Position numbers and translations under genes: made by a program. Positions 1 through 7,934 of a DNA stretch of 51,885 bases are shown one piece after another. Under the pieces are notes generated by a model that was not told where the DNA came from, made no database searches, and was given only the letters and a program-made list of their open reading frames with translations. Position 1 is the first letter of the stretch. Every line of letters begins with the position of its first letter. The stretch is from Gammaproteobacteria bacterium (lineage in GTDB: Bacteria > Pseudomonadota > Gammaproteobacteria > Pseudomonadales > Pseudomonadaceae). The stretch is taken from positions 1 through 51,885 of the forward strand of contig CAJCIO010000125.1 in NCBI GenBank assembly GCA_903970465.1, written 5' to 3'.

Positions 1-521
1 CGCGGGTGGGCGATGAAGTGGTGGTGTCGTTCATGGACGGCGACCCGGATCGACCGTTCGTGACGGGGAGTTTGTACAACAGCCAGAACACCCCGCCATG
101 GTCGCTGCCGTCGAACAAGACGCAGACTGGGTTTTTGACGCGGTCCATCAACGGCCAAAGCGACAAGGCTAATTTTTTCCGCTTCGAAGACAAGACCGGG
201 CAAGAACAGGTCAGCGTTCACGCCGAGCGCAACATGGACACTGAAATCGAAGCGGATGAATTCCATACCGTCGGGCGCAACCGCACCATCAAGGTGAGCG
301 GTCAGCACGCGGAAAAAATAAAGCTGGATAGCAGCATCGTCGTTGAGGAAGGCAATTACTTCGTGACGGTCGACAAGGGCGAAGTGAAGGTCAAGGCCGC
401 GACGTCCATCACGCTGGAAGTGGGCAGCAGCAAGCTGATCATGAATGCGGATGGGACCATCACGTTGGAGGGTACATCAGTGGACATCGTTGGCCACTCG
501 ATCATCAATCTCAATAAATAA
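1..521 (+). CDS. vgrG: VgrG spike protein, C-terminal part (5' end outside window)
   Basis: VgrG trimers form the puncturing tip of the type VI secretion system and carry effectors. The frame is open from the first base of the window. It begins in the gp27/gp5-like OB-fold segment ([19 protein letters not shown] followed by TGSLYN), the usual end of the VgrG core. It continues into the repetitive gp5-like beta-helix, with alternating charged residues ([31 protein letters not shown]) and the closing [14 protein letters not shown] type repeat. The gene is truncated by the window edge, so the GTG at position 6 should not be taken as the start. The next gene starts 20 bases downstream and encodes an effector adaptor, which fits a vgrG-adaptor-effector-immunity operon. 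The family call is secure; the cognate secretion cluster cannot be told. Confidence 0.93.
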   Translation, partial: RVGDEVVVSFMDGDPDRPFVTGSLYNSQNTPPWSLPSNKTQTGFLTRSINGQSDKANFFRFEDKTGQEQVSVHAERNMDTEIEADEFHTVGRNRTIKVSGQHAEKIKLDSSIVVEEGNYFVTVDKGEVKVKAATSITLEVGSSKLIMNADGTITLEGTSVDIVGHSIINLNK

Positions 522-541
522 CGCGAACAAGGAGCAGTCGA

Positions 542-1144
542 ATGTGGAGACGTGATCCCGGCCCCGGCCGTACCACCTTTTTGGATCGCTATGCCGAAAT
601 ACGCATTGCTCAAGAGGCCGAGGCCAAGCGCTTGCAGGAAGAGCAGGAGGCCTTGGCGGCGCTGCCTCCGCCGCCGGAGCGGTTCCACACCAACGAGCTG
701 AGTTTTGCGCGGCCGATACATCTCAAGGACAAGACGCTGCATGTTTTCACCGAGACCGACAATGGGCCGAGCCCGTTCAGCGTGGTCATCGGTCGCTCGG
801 TGATTGAACCTGAAGCCGATCTCGAAACCATGGCCCAGCGGTTGTTGGAAGACCTGCACAAAACGCTGGCGCATCTTGAGTGGGACGAGCCGTTGGCACC
901 GCTGCAAGTTGCCGGCATAGAGGCCCGGCGCATGGCGTTCAACTGGCGACAACAGGGTGTGCCCGTTTATCAGGTTCAAATCCTACTGTTGCATCACGAC
1001 GAGCACTTGCAACCTGTTCTAGTGCAAATCACCGGTACCAGTAACAACACACGGGGCATGTCCCTGGAGGAGCGCGCGAGCTTCGACACGCTAGTCGAGT
1101 CGGTAGAGTTGAGGACGCCACCTCAAAAAGCTGAAATAGCATGA
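542..1144 (+). CDS. Eag-type T6SS effector chaperone (DUF1795/DcrB fold)
   Basis: Encodes 200 residues. An N-terminal coiled, Glu-rich segment (about 15-45) is followed by a DUF1795/DcrB-like domain: FHTNELSFARPIHLKDKTLHVF, then PFSVVIGRSVIEP, then a final strand set ending in VLVQITGT. Eag proteins of this family hold the N-terminal transmembrane segments of prePAAR effectors and help load them on VgrG. The position is diagnostic: directly after vgrG, with its TGA overlapping the ATG of the PAAR effector (ATGA, 1141-1144), so the two are translationally coupled. The 45-residue charged N-terminal extension is longer than in minimal Eag proteins. The domain call is good; the partner is inferred from coupling. 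Confidence 0.85.
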   Translation: MWRRDPGPGRTTFLDRYAEIRIAQEAEAKRLQEEQEALAALPPPPERFHTNELSFARPIHLKDKTLHVFTETDNGPSPFSVVIGRSVIEPEADLETMAQRLLEDLHKTLAHLEWDEPLAPLQVAGIEARRMAFNWRQQGVPVYQVQILLLHHDEHLQPVLVQITGTSNNTRGMSLEERASFDTLVESVELRTPPQKAEIA

Positions 1145-2385
1145 CGGCGGCGGCAAGACAGTGGGACCCAATCGAACACTCGAATGCCATGGGTGGACTG
1201 TTGGCCGGGTTGGCGATTGGAGCAACAGCCGCGCTGATTGGTTTGGCGATTGTCGGGACTGGTGGTTTGGCAGCAGTCGCGATAGTCGGAGCATCTGCAG
1301 TAGCGGGGGCCGGGATCGGTGAGCTAGTCGGCAGCCTTTCGTTCGCGGTGCAGAGTGCGGGCAACATCGTTTCCGGATCATCGAACGTTCATGTCAATGG
1401 GTTGCCTGCAGCAAGGGCCCATGTCGACAAGGCCAAATGTGACAAGCACGGTTCGTCGCCGCAGACCTTGGCTCAGGGAAGCGGCAGTGTCCATATCAAT
1501 GGAATGCCGGCAGCACGTGTTGGCGATGCCACGGTGTGTGACGGCAAGATCAGTGCGGGTTCAGGCAATGTATTCATCGGCGGCGGGACTGACACCACCG
1601 ATGATATTAGCCCCGAGGTACCTGAGTGGCTTCATCGAACGATGTTCGTCGTCGGGGTCTCCGCAGCCGTCGTGCTCGCCGGGCCTGCGGTGGCGATCGC
1701 GGCGACGGTGGCGGGGTATGTAGGCGGGTCTATCGGGTTCAGGACCGGAGGTCGGTTATTTGGGGACGGCAGTGATGGACAAAAGCTCTCGGCGTTCGGT
1801 GGCGCGCTTTTAGGAGGAGGACTTGGAGCGAAAGGGGGGCGTTGGTTTGATGCCAAGTATGAGATTGAAGCGAAGGGGTTGGGATCGAATTTAGGTAATA
1901 TAGGAGTTCGCTCGCGTAACACTGGACAATCATTCAAAGGTATTCTTCGGGGCGAGAAAATAGAGTTGCCGGGAGTTAGAATGGAACGATTTGAATATGT
2001 CAAGCGTGATCCGCTGGAGACTAAAGCGCTTAGAAGGCAATTTGATAGCGCTGAGCGGGCAGCATATCTGAGGAGCTTAGCTGATCGCCCTGATAAAGTG
2101 AGCGCGTTAAAAGAGTACGGATTTAATGAGGTGGAGTTGGCGAGGATTCAGGAAGGCAAGTTGCCAAATAGATTTTATCAAGTTCATCATATTAAGCCTT
2201 TAGACGATGGGGGAAGCAATTCCTTTTCTAATCTAGTGCTGATTAAGAATGACCCTTATCATCAGGTTATAACAAATCATCAAAGAATTACGACCGGGAA
2301 GATGATTTTTGGCGAAAGAACAATTGTGGACTGGCCGATGATCAAAGGTGATATATACCCACCTACTTCAACTGGTAATTACTAA
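1141..2385 (+). CDS. prePAAR/PAAR T6SS effector with C-terminal HNH nuclease toxin
   Basis: Encodes 414 residues. Residues 4-13 (AARQWDPIEH) fit the prePAAR pattern AARxxDxxxH exactly. Residues 17-70 are a Gly/Ala-rich hydrophobic segment, 80-148 a PAAR domain (VHVNGLPAAR, VHINGMPAARVGD, with Cys100, His103 and Cys133 as candidate metal ligands), and 167-200 a second hydrophobic region. Two membrane regions without an Rhs shell is the Tse6-like layout. The C-terminal part holds an HNH signature: His349-His350, Gly-Gly at 357-358, Asn364, His374 and His380 (QVHHIKPLDDGG, SNLVLIKND, HQVITNH). This predicts a metal-dependent DNase acting in target cells. Base composition drops to visibly AT-rich from about 1850, so the toxin tip was probably exchanged onto a conserved carrier. 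The overlap with the next gene is one base (TAATG). Confidence 0.88.
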   Translation: MTAAARQWDPIEHSNAMGGLLAGLAIGATAALIGLAIVGTGGLAAVAIVGASAVAGAGIGELVGSLSFAVQSAGNIVSGSSNVHVNGLPAARAHVDKAKCDKHGSSPQTLAQGSGSVHINGMPAARVGDATVCDGKISAGSGNVFIGGGTDTTDDISPEVPEWLHRTMFVVGVSAAVVLAGPAVAIAATVAGYVGGSIGFRTGGRLFGDGSDGQKLSAFGGALLGGGLGAKGGRWFDAKYEIEAKGLGSNLGNIGVRSRNTGQSFKGILRGEKIELPGVRMERFEYVKRDPLETKALRRQFDSAERAAYLRSLADRPDKVSALKEYGFNEVELARIQEGKLPNRFYQVHHIKPLDDGGSNSFSNLVLIKNDPYHQVITNHQRITTGKMIFGERTIVDWPMIKGDIYPPTSTGNY

Positions 2386-2852
2386 TGAAAAGCATTAATT
2401 CTGCAATCAAGGAAATCATAGAAAAAGCAGGGATTTCAGATCTCGTATTCAATCGCGGCGCCAGCGAAATGGAGATAATCGATGTGAAAAGGCGTTGCGA
2501 GTATTCTTTGAACTGCACGCTGCCCGCCGCATATACAAATATGCTGGCGCGACATGATGGATTTGCTGGAGAGGGGGTGTTTTTGTATTCTTCTCGGCCA
2601 GGCAGACTTGATGGCTCGCAGGATACAGTCCTCGATGTCGTCGATGCGAATTTGGCCGCCAGGGATGTAGAAGTTTTACACGATTTTCTTATTTTCGGCG
2701 ACAGCGATCAGGATGAGTATGTCTTGGATTTAACGCGACAAAAATTTCAGGTCCGTGACAAGCAGGCATTTGATAATGTCTATGAAGAATTTGATAGTTT
2801 CGATGAGCTACTGATGTATATGTTGGATCTGATGCTCACGCGAGTGGCTTAG
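2385..2852 (+). CDS. SUKH/SMI1-KNR4 (YrhA-like) immunity protein
   Basis: Encodes 155 acidic residues. The ATG shares one base with the stop codon of the HNH effector, the usual coupling of toxin and immunity genes. The sequence resembles SUKH-superfamily proteins: an N-terminal helix, then LPAAYTNMLARHDGFAGEGVFLY, a central FLIFGDSDQDEYVLD strand pair, and a C-terminal acidic helix (EEFDSFDELLMYML). SUKH proteins are common immunity partners of nuclease toxins. It is AT-rich like the toxin tip, which suggests the two moved together. The fold assignment rests on motif resemblance, and the specificity for the HNH domain is inferred from position. Confidence 0.8.
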   Translation: MKSINSAIKEIIEKAGISDLVFNRGASEMEIIDVKRRCEYSLNCTLPAAYTNMLARHDGFAGEGVFLYSSRPGRLDGSQDTVLDVVDANLAARDVEVLHDFLIFGDSDQDEYVLDLTRQKFQVRDKQAFDNVYEEFDSFDELLMYMLDLMLTRVA

Positions 2853-2995
2853 ATTTTTGTCTTTCTACCGGAGCAAAATCTCTCTGGAGCGAACTTGATC
2901 GTCGCAGCGGAACGAAATGGCGGAGCGCCAATAGTAAAAACCCGGCGCAGCACGATTACTGCCTACAAGCTGAGCGGCTATACAATTCTGGATAA

Positions 2996-3207
2996 GCAAG
3001 TCGTGCGGTTTCCCGCGAGCAGCCCCTTCAGGGCGTACAGGTCGAAGCGTCCCATCAGGCCGAAGGCGGACCGATATACCAACGTCAAGCCGCCTTCATC
3101 ATTGCGCCTGGCCGTGTGCTGGTGTTTTCCACCAGCAGGCAGGACTTCACCCCTCAGCAGACGGAACAGTGGGCCGAGTTGCTGGCCAGTTTCGAACGAC
3201 TGTTTGA
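2996..3207 (+). pseudogene. Remnant of a second Eag (DUF1795) chaperone gene
   Basis: The frame is open after an in-frame TAA at 2993. It reads SREQPLQGVQVE, GGPIYQRQAAFII, APGRVLVFSTS and QWAELLASFE. This is the C-terminal half of a DUF1795/Eag domain and parallels the last strands and helix of the intact gene at 542-1144 (VPVYQVQILLLHH, SFDTLVESVE). No start codon or N-terminal half can be found, and at about 3207 the frame continues directly into transposase-like sequence. It is best read as a dead copy from an earlier effector cassette. Family resemblance is clear by eye but short. Confidence 0.6.
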
Positions 3208-3373
3208 TCGGCCCGAGTACCGACAGCGCGACATAATCGAGCGCATGTTTGGCTGGCTGAAAGAGAACTGTCGGATCGTGACCCGATTCGACAAGCTCGA
3301 GAAAAACTACGCCGCAATGATCTCGCCGCCTTGTTCCATGCAGTGTTTGCGACATATCTTTTCGTACAGAGCC
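3208..3373 (+). pseudogene. IS5-family transposase C-terminal remnant
   Basis: In the same frame as the preceding Eag remnant, the translation changes to YRQRDIIERMFGWLKE, NCRIVTRFDKLEKNYAAMIS and CLRHIFSYRA. This matches the C-terminal end of IS5-type DDE transposases, including the conserved ERMFGWLKENRRIVTRFDKL-like block that carries the last catalytic Glu. Only about 55 residues remain. No N-terminal catalytic residues, inverted repeats or target duplications are visible. The frame stays open to a TGA at 3473-3475, but the last 34 residues have no recognisable family. A deletion must have joined the element to the Eag remnant. Confidence 0.75.
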
Positions 3374-3475
3374 TATGTCAAGCGCATCGTCGGCGATGCC
3401 GCAGCAGAGACCTTGGTCGCCGAAGGAAAGGCCGAGAACGATGCGAGACATATTGTAGGTAAGGTAAATTGTTGA

Positions 3476-4007
3476 GCGGTTCTGGTGGGAGAGACGGTAT
3501 TCGAGCCGGCCTTGGGGGCGCCCCCACCATTGGTCCTTCGCTGACGCTCCAGCTCTTGAGAAATCGAGCCCGTGTCCGCCATCCATGCCTGCGCAAGCGC
3601 ACCTCCACGCGGCCTGCTGGAAGGGCGCCGCACAGGCTGGAGCGCAAGCAGAGCCCGTCGGAGATTGAGGGTGGCGGGGAGATTTTTTTGGAGGCAAGCC
3701 TCCTCGCTACAGGGAGGGTGCGGTATTTTTTATATACGCCGCAATGTCACTGTTCTGCTTTCGAGGCGGCCTTGGGGTCGCGGCCCCCTTCCAGCAGGCC
3801 GCGTGAAGGCGCGCTTGCGCAGGGCTAGCCGGCATGGATGCCGGCTAAGCAGCACCGGGCCATGGATGGCCCGTTGCGCCGTGCCCTCTCTTCAGGTGCC
3901 GGAGCGCGGGTACCCTGAGCCTAGGCGAAGGGCCAATGGGCAGGGCAAGCCGCACAGGCCCGCAGCAAAGGACCATACCCCAACCTGAAACCCACCCAAT
4001 ACTCATG
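3476..4007. other. Non-coding debris with GC-rich palindromes
   Basis: No open frame here has coding character. The stretch contains two similar blocks: a gccttgggggcgccccc palindrome near 3511-3530 and gccttggggtcgcggccccc near 3770-3790. Each is followed or preceded by a CAGGCCGCGTG-like or CGCGGCCTGCTGG-like word. Further short dyads occur, such as gccggcatggatgccggc (3829-3846) and gggccatggatggccc (3858-3873). The stretch ending near 3960 (gtaccctgagcctaggcga, then agggccaatgggcaggg) resembles a dispersed intergenic sequence that I recognise from Pseudomonas genomes. It marks the boundary between the secretion island and the core genome at pykA. Recognition of the dispersed element is from memory only. 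Confidence 0.4.
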
Positions 4008-4039
4008 AAAAAAGCCCTGACACTCACGCATCAGGGCTT
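4008..4039 (-). terminator. Rho-independent terminator of pykA
   Basis: A perfect 9-bp stem (AAGCCCTGA at 4012-4020, TCAGGGCTT at 4031-4039) is followed on the minus strand by a run of six T (the complement of 4008-4013). It lies 20 bases past the pykA stop codon. Confidence 0.85.
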
Positions 4040-4059
4040 CTCTCGTTACAGCATGTGCA

Positions 4060-5511
4060 TCAATCCAACTTGTCACCGACGTGGAGGATCTTCATGCCAT
4101 TGGTGCCACCGATGGTGTGATAGGTATCACCCTTGGTGAGGATCACCCAATCGCCTGGCTCGACCACGCCACGCTTGAGCAACTCGTCGACGGCAGCCTG
4201 GCTGACTTCGCTGTGCGGCATCGATGACGGATCGAAAGCCACCGGGTACACGCCACGGAACATGGCCGCGCGGGCCTGGGTGGCACGCAGCGGCGAGAAC
4301 GCGTAGATCGGCACCGAGGAACGCAGGCGCGACATGATCAACGGGGTGTAGCCACTCTCGGTCAGCGCGATGATGGCCTTGACGCCCTTGAGGTGGTTGG
4401 CCGTGTACATGGCCGCCAGCGCGATGCTTTCGTCCGGGCGGGTGAACTCGGTGTACAGGCGGTGGCTGGATTTCTTGCCGGTAGGGTGCTTTTCGGCGCC
4501 CAGGCAAACACGGGCCATGGCTTGAACCGCTTCGATCGGGTACGAACCTGCAGCGCTTTCAGCCGACAGCATCACCGCGTCGGTGTTGTCCAGCACGGCG
4601 TTGGCCACGTCGGACACTTCGGCACGGGTCGGCATCGGGTTCTGGATCATCGACTCCATCATCTGGGTCGCGACGATCACTGCCTTGTTGTGACGACGGG
4701 CGTGCTGGATGATCTTTTTCTGGATGCCGATCAGCTCGGCGTCACCGATTTCCACACCCAGGTCGCCACGGGCAACCATGACCGCATCGCTGGCCTTGAT
4801 CAGGCCGTCGAGGGCTTCGTCGTCGGCGACAGCTTCGGCGCGCTCGATCTTGGCCACCAGCCAAGCGGTGCCGCCGGACTCGTCGCGCAGGCGGCGGGCG
4901 TATTCCATGTCGGCAGCGTCACGGGGGAAGGACACCGCGAGGTAGTCGACTTCCATTTCCGCGGCCAGCTTGATGTCAGCCTTGTCCTTTTCGGTCAGGG
5001 CGGGCGCGGTCAGGCCGCCACCTCGGCGGTTGATGCCCTTGTGGTCGGACAGCGGGCCGCCAATCAGTACCGAGCAATGCAGGGCATCGCCAGTCGCGGT
5101 CTCGACACGCATGACCACGCGGCCATCGTCGAGCAACAGCTCGTCGCCCACGCCGCAGTCCTTGACCAGGTCCGGGTAGTCGATACCGACGACTTCCTGG
5201 GTGCCTTCGGTCAGCGGGTGGCTGGTGGAGAAGGTGAACAGATCACCCACTTTGAGCTCGATCCGCTTGTTGGCGAACTTGGCGATGCGGATTTTCGGGC
5301 CCTGAAGGTCACCGAGAATCGCCACATGCCGGCCATGCCTGGCCGCGATTTCGCGAATCAGGCGCGCGCGAGCCTTGTGCTCGTCTGGCGTACCATGGGA
5401 AAAATTCAGACGGGCGACATCCAGGCCAGCCAGAATCAACTGTTCGATCACTTCCGGCGAGTTGCTCGCAGGGCCAAGGGTGGCAACGATTTTTGTACGG
5501 CGAACGGTCAT
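4060..5511 (-). CDS. pykA: Pyruvate kinase (type II, PykA)
   Basis: Converts phosphoenolpyruvate and ADP to pyruvate and ATP, the last step of glycolysis and the Entner-Doudoroff route; cytoplasmic. The 483 residues are full length for PykA. N-terminal MTVRRTKIVATLGPAS and LNFSHG (substrate and metal binding), the LVAKIE active-site signature with its catalytic Lys, the MVARGDLGVEIG loop and VIVATQMMESM are all present. A C-terminal regulatory domain ending in GDTYHTIGGTNGMKILHV follows. The start is the ATG with the MTVRRTKIVATLGP beginning expected for the family. It is transcribed alone and has its own terminator. In P. putida KT2440 a pykA occupies the equivalent position beside the pca/ttg region (recalled, not searched). 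Confidence 0.97.
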   Translation of the reverse strand: MTVRRTKIVATLGPASNSPEVIEQLILAGLDVARLNFSHGTPDEHKARARLIREIAARHGRHVAILGDLQGPKIRIAKFANKRIELKVGDLFTFSTSHPLTEGTQEVVGIDYPDLVKDCGVGDELLLDDGRVVMRVETATGDALHCSVLIGGPLSDHKGINRRGGGLTAPALTEKDKADIKLAAEMEVDYLAVSFPRDAADMEYARRLRDESGGTAWLVAKIERAEAVADDEALDGLIKASDAVMVARGDLGVEIGDAELIGIQKKIIQHARRHNKAVIVATQMMESMIQNPMPTRAEVSDVANAVLDNTDAVMLSAESAAGSYPIEAVQAMARVCLGAEKHPTGKKSSHRLYTEFTRPDESIALAAMYTANHLKGVKAIIALTESGYTPLIMSRLRSSVPIYAFSPLRATQARAAMFRGVYPVAFDPSSMPHSEVSQAAVDELLKRGVVEPGDWVILTKGDTYHTIGGTNGMKILHVGDKLD

Positions 5512-5694
5512 GCACTGACTCCTTTATTGAAGCGCAGCGCAAGGCTACTCCTCAATCGCCCTGTAGTCATTGTTGTGCTGCACTACGAGGCAATGATTGT
5601 GATGATGGATGTGGGGCAACAGCAATTGACGAGCCATTATGGCTGAAGTTTTTCCCGGATGAGTCGATACACTGCCAAGTACAGGAGAACCCCC

Positions 5695-6072
5695 ATGCGC
5701 CTTTTTCTCGTTTTTGCCGTCACCCTCAGTCTGGTGGGCTGCACCCGCTATGCGATGAACACCCATCTGAACAAAGCCTATCTAGCTTACGACTCGGGTG
5801 ATTGCGCGACTGTGACACTGGAATTGTCCAAGGTCGACCGCGACAGCCGTGCGCGCCCTTATGTATGGCCGGAGGTGTCCATGCTGCGAGGCCAATGCCT
5901 GGAGCGCCAGAACCTGTTTGTCGATGCCGCCCAGACCTATCAATACATCATTACCCAGTTCCCGCAGAGCGAATATGCCTATCGCGCCCAGGCTCGACTG
6001 GTAACGCTGGAGCAGCTGGGGCACTATCGTCCTGGCAGCAGCCCGGTACAAGTCCGACCAGTGGCGTACTAG
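5695..6072 (+). CDS. Small TPR-like lipoprotein
   Basis: Encodes 125 residues. The start chosen is the ATG at 5695, preceded at 5 to 10 bases by AGGAGA; an in-frame ATG at 5659 is possible but lacks a comparable site. The product has a short lipoprotein signal (MRLFLVFAVTLSLVGC, Cys16 as lipidation site). After that come paired helices that look like one to two TPR-type repeats: NKAYLAYDSGDCATVTLELSKV, QCLERQNLFVDAAQTYQYIITQFPQSEYAYRAQARL. The FPQSEYAYRAQARL block resembles the repeat of outer-membrane assembly lipoproteins such as BamD or YbgF, but the protein is much shorter. Its function is unknown; it is probably a periplasm-facing scaffold. Confidence 0.85.
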   Translation: MRLFLVFAVTLSLVGCTRYAMNTHLNKAYLAYDSGDCATVTLELSKVDRDSRARPYVWPEVSMLRGQCLERQNLFVDAAQTYQYIITQFPQSEYAYRAQARLVTLEQLGHYRPGSSPVQVRPVAY

Positions 6073-6208
6073 AGAGCTGCATTGGCAGATGGCATTAGGC
6101 TAGCTTTGCGCTAGGCTTTGTATCAGAGGATGCATTGACCGAGGTTGCACTTTTCGGTGGCCCGCTGGGTCCACTTTACTATTCAGACCCCAACACAGTG
6201 ACTCGAGC

Positions 6209-6568
6209 ATGTTTATCGAACGCCGAATCGAGCGACATCAGTTGCCGTATTTTCTGAAGGTCTTCAACCGTCATACCGACCAGCCCATGGGTTACCTGGG
6301 CAACGTCTCGGAAACCGGGCTGATGCTCATCAGCCAGTTGCCATTGCTGGTAGGGCCTGTGTTCGCCTTGCAGATCAAGGTGCCTGGCAATGATGGCAGC
6401 CTGCAGCTCATCGATCTCGATGCTCATTGCCTGTGGTCTCACGAGGATGCCACGCCGGGCAATTACGACTCCGGGTTCAAGCTGGTCAGCACGCCGCCGG
6501 AATACGAACAGCTGATCAGCGCCCTGCGCGGGTATTTCAGCTTTCGCCCCATGAGCGCCTCTGCCTGA
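6209..6568 (+). CDS. PilZ domain protein
   Basis: Encodes 119 residues, essentially a single PilZ domain. The N-terminal ERRIERH contains the RxxxR-type arginines and NVSETG at about residues 32-37 fits the D/NxSxxG motif, the two c-di-GMP contact motifs. Strands LQIKVPG, LQLIDLDAHCLW and DSGFKLV follow in the expected order. It is probably a stand-alone c-di-GMP receptor. It converges with the DUF58 gene only 18 bases away; a short CGGC-GCTT-GCCG hairpin lies in that gap. Confidence 0.88.
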   Translation: MFIERRIERHQLPYFLKVFNRHTDQPMGYLGNVSETGLMLISQLPLLVGPVFALQIKVPGNDGSLQLIDLDAHCLWSHEDATPGNYDSGFKLVSTPPEYEQLISALRGYFSFRPMSASA

Positions 6569-6586
6569 TCGGCGCTTGCCGAATCG

Positions 6587-7924
6587 CTACAGGAGTCCGC
6601 CTTTCTTCCAGCCCAGATAACGGCTGATCAGGCCGGCCCCGAGCTCGGCTGGCCGGGCGTCCATGAGTGCCACGCCGTGAGCCCTGAGGCTGTCGTTGAG
6701 GGTGTCGCGAGTCTGCAGATAATCCATCGCCCCGCAATAATCCAGCGCCTGCTGCCAAGTGTGGAGCGGCGCTTCCCTGATCCGGTCCAGTACGCCTTCA
6801 CGCAGGCTGGCGACCAGTACCCGATGGTAACGACCGATCTGCTTGACGGCGGTGAGCAGTTGTTCGTCGTCTTCGTCACCAAGATTGCTGACCAGCACTA
6901 CCAGGGCGCGACGGCGCTGGCGCTGCAGCAACTGGCGGGCTGCCTCGCTGAAGTCAGCCTGGTGTCGAGAGGTTTCGAGGTCGTGGACGGCATCGAGCAG
7001 AATGTTGAGTTGGCGCTGGCCTTTTTGCGGCGGCACGAAGCGTGGCGGTTCGCTGGCGAACGTCAGCAGGCCCACCGCGTCGCCCTGGCGCAGCGCCACG
7101 TGACTGAGCAGCAGACAGGCGTTGAGGGCGTGGTCGAAGTGGCTAAGGCTGTCGTCCTGGCTGCGCATGCGCCGACCGCAGTCGAGCAGAAAGATGATCT
7201 GCTGGTCTCGCTCGTCCTCGTACTCGCGCACGATCGGTCGGCTGTGCCGCGCCGTCGCCTTCCAGTCGATCTGGCGCAGGCTGTCGCCGTCACGCAGTTC
7301 ACGCAGCTGATTGAACTCCATGCCCTGACCGCGGCGCGGTTGCTGGCGCACGCCCAGTTGATTCAGCCAACTGTCCACGGCGGACAGGCGATCGCCTTGC
7401 AGGCCGGCAAAGTCGGGATATACGCGCGGCTGGTCGGCGAGGGGCAGCGCGCGTGCCTGGCGCCAGAGCCCGAGGGGGCTGAGGATCTCCACCTCGCAAT
7501 GGCTGAACGGCTGGGGGCCGCGTTGTTGTGGGCAGATACGGTAATCCAGGCGAGTGGCCTGGCCCGGTTGCAAGGTCGCCGCGCGGGGCAGGCCCTCGAA
7601 CTGCAGGCCAGCGGGCACGTGGTCGAAGACGCTCACGTGCAGTGGGCGTTTGCCGGTTGGCTGCAGGGTCAGCTCGACCTCGGCCCAGCGCGCCAACGCG
7701 AGGCTCGCAGGCACTCGGCGGCTGGCAGTGGGGGAAGGCAGACGTGCCAGCCATAGAGCATCCACCAAGGCCGCCAGCAGTAGTGCCGCCAGCGCGCTCC
7801 AGGCGACAGCGTCCATGGCGGTTTCGGCAATCCAGCCCAAGGCCTTGGCACTGCCTGTCAATATGAGCACCAGCAATGGCACGAGCAGCCAGGCGAGCAG
7901 CCGGCGAGCGGGTCGGATCAGCAT
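6587..7924 (-). CDS. DUF58 protein with vWA-like domain
   Basis: Encodes 445 residues. The start at 7924 gives MLIRPARRLLAWLLVPLLVL, an N-terminal pair of membrane segments (about 8-50); a longer open frame exists but would overlap the MoxR gene. The diagnostic DUF58 block is present: RELRDGDSLRQIDWKATAR followed by PIVREYEDERDQQIIFLLDCGRRM, the latter being the start of a von Willebrand A-like fold. DUF58 proteins are encoded beside MoxR ATPases, which are thought to act as chaperones on vWA partners. Here it is the last gene of a six-gene operon, 10 bases after the MoxR stop. Confidence 0.9.
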   Translation of the reverse strand: MLIRPARRLLAWLLVPLLVLILTGSAKALGWIAETAMDAVAWSALAALLLAALVDALWLARLPSPTASRRVPASLALARWAEVELTLQPTGKRPLHVSVFDHVPAGLQFEGLPRAATLQPGQATRLDYRICPQQRGPQPFSHCEVEILSPLGLWRQARALPLADQPRVYPDFAGLQGDRLSAVDSWLNQLGVRQQPRRGQGMEFNQLRELRDGDSLRQIDWKATARHSRPIVREYEDERDQQIIFLLDCGRRMRSQDDSLSHFDHALNACLLLSHVALRQGDAVGLLTFASEPPRFVPPQKGQRQLNILLDAVHDLETSRHQADFSEAARQLLQRQRRRALVVLVSNLGDEDDEQLLTAVKQIGRYHRVLVASLREGVLDRIREAPLHTWQQALDYCGAMDYLQTRDTLNDSLRAHGVALMDARPAELGAGLISRYLGWKKGGLL

Positions 7925-7934
7925 GGGCGGCGCC

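Noticed and set aside
3469..3988. Two frames of about 120-140 codons after the IS5 remnant
   Set aside because: Arg/Ala/Gly-rich translation across palindromic DNA, no ribosome site and no family resemblance.
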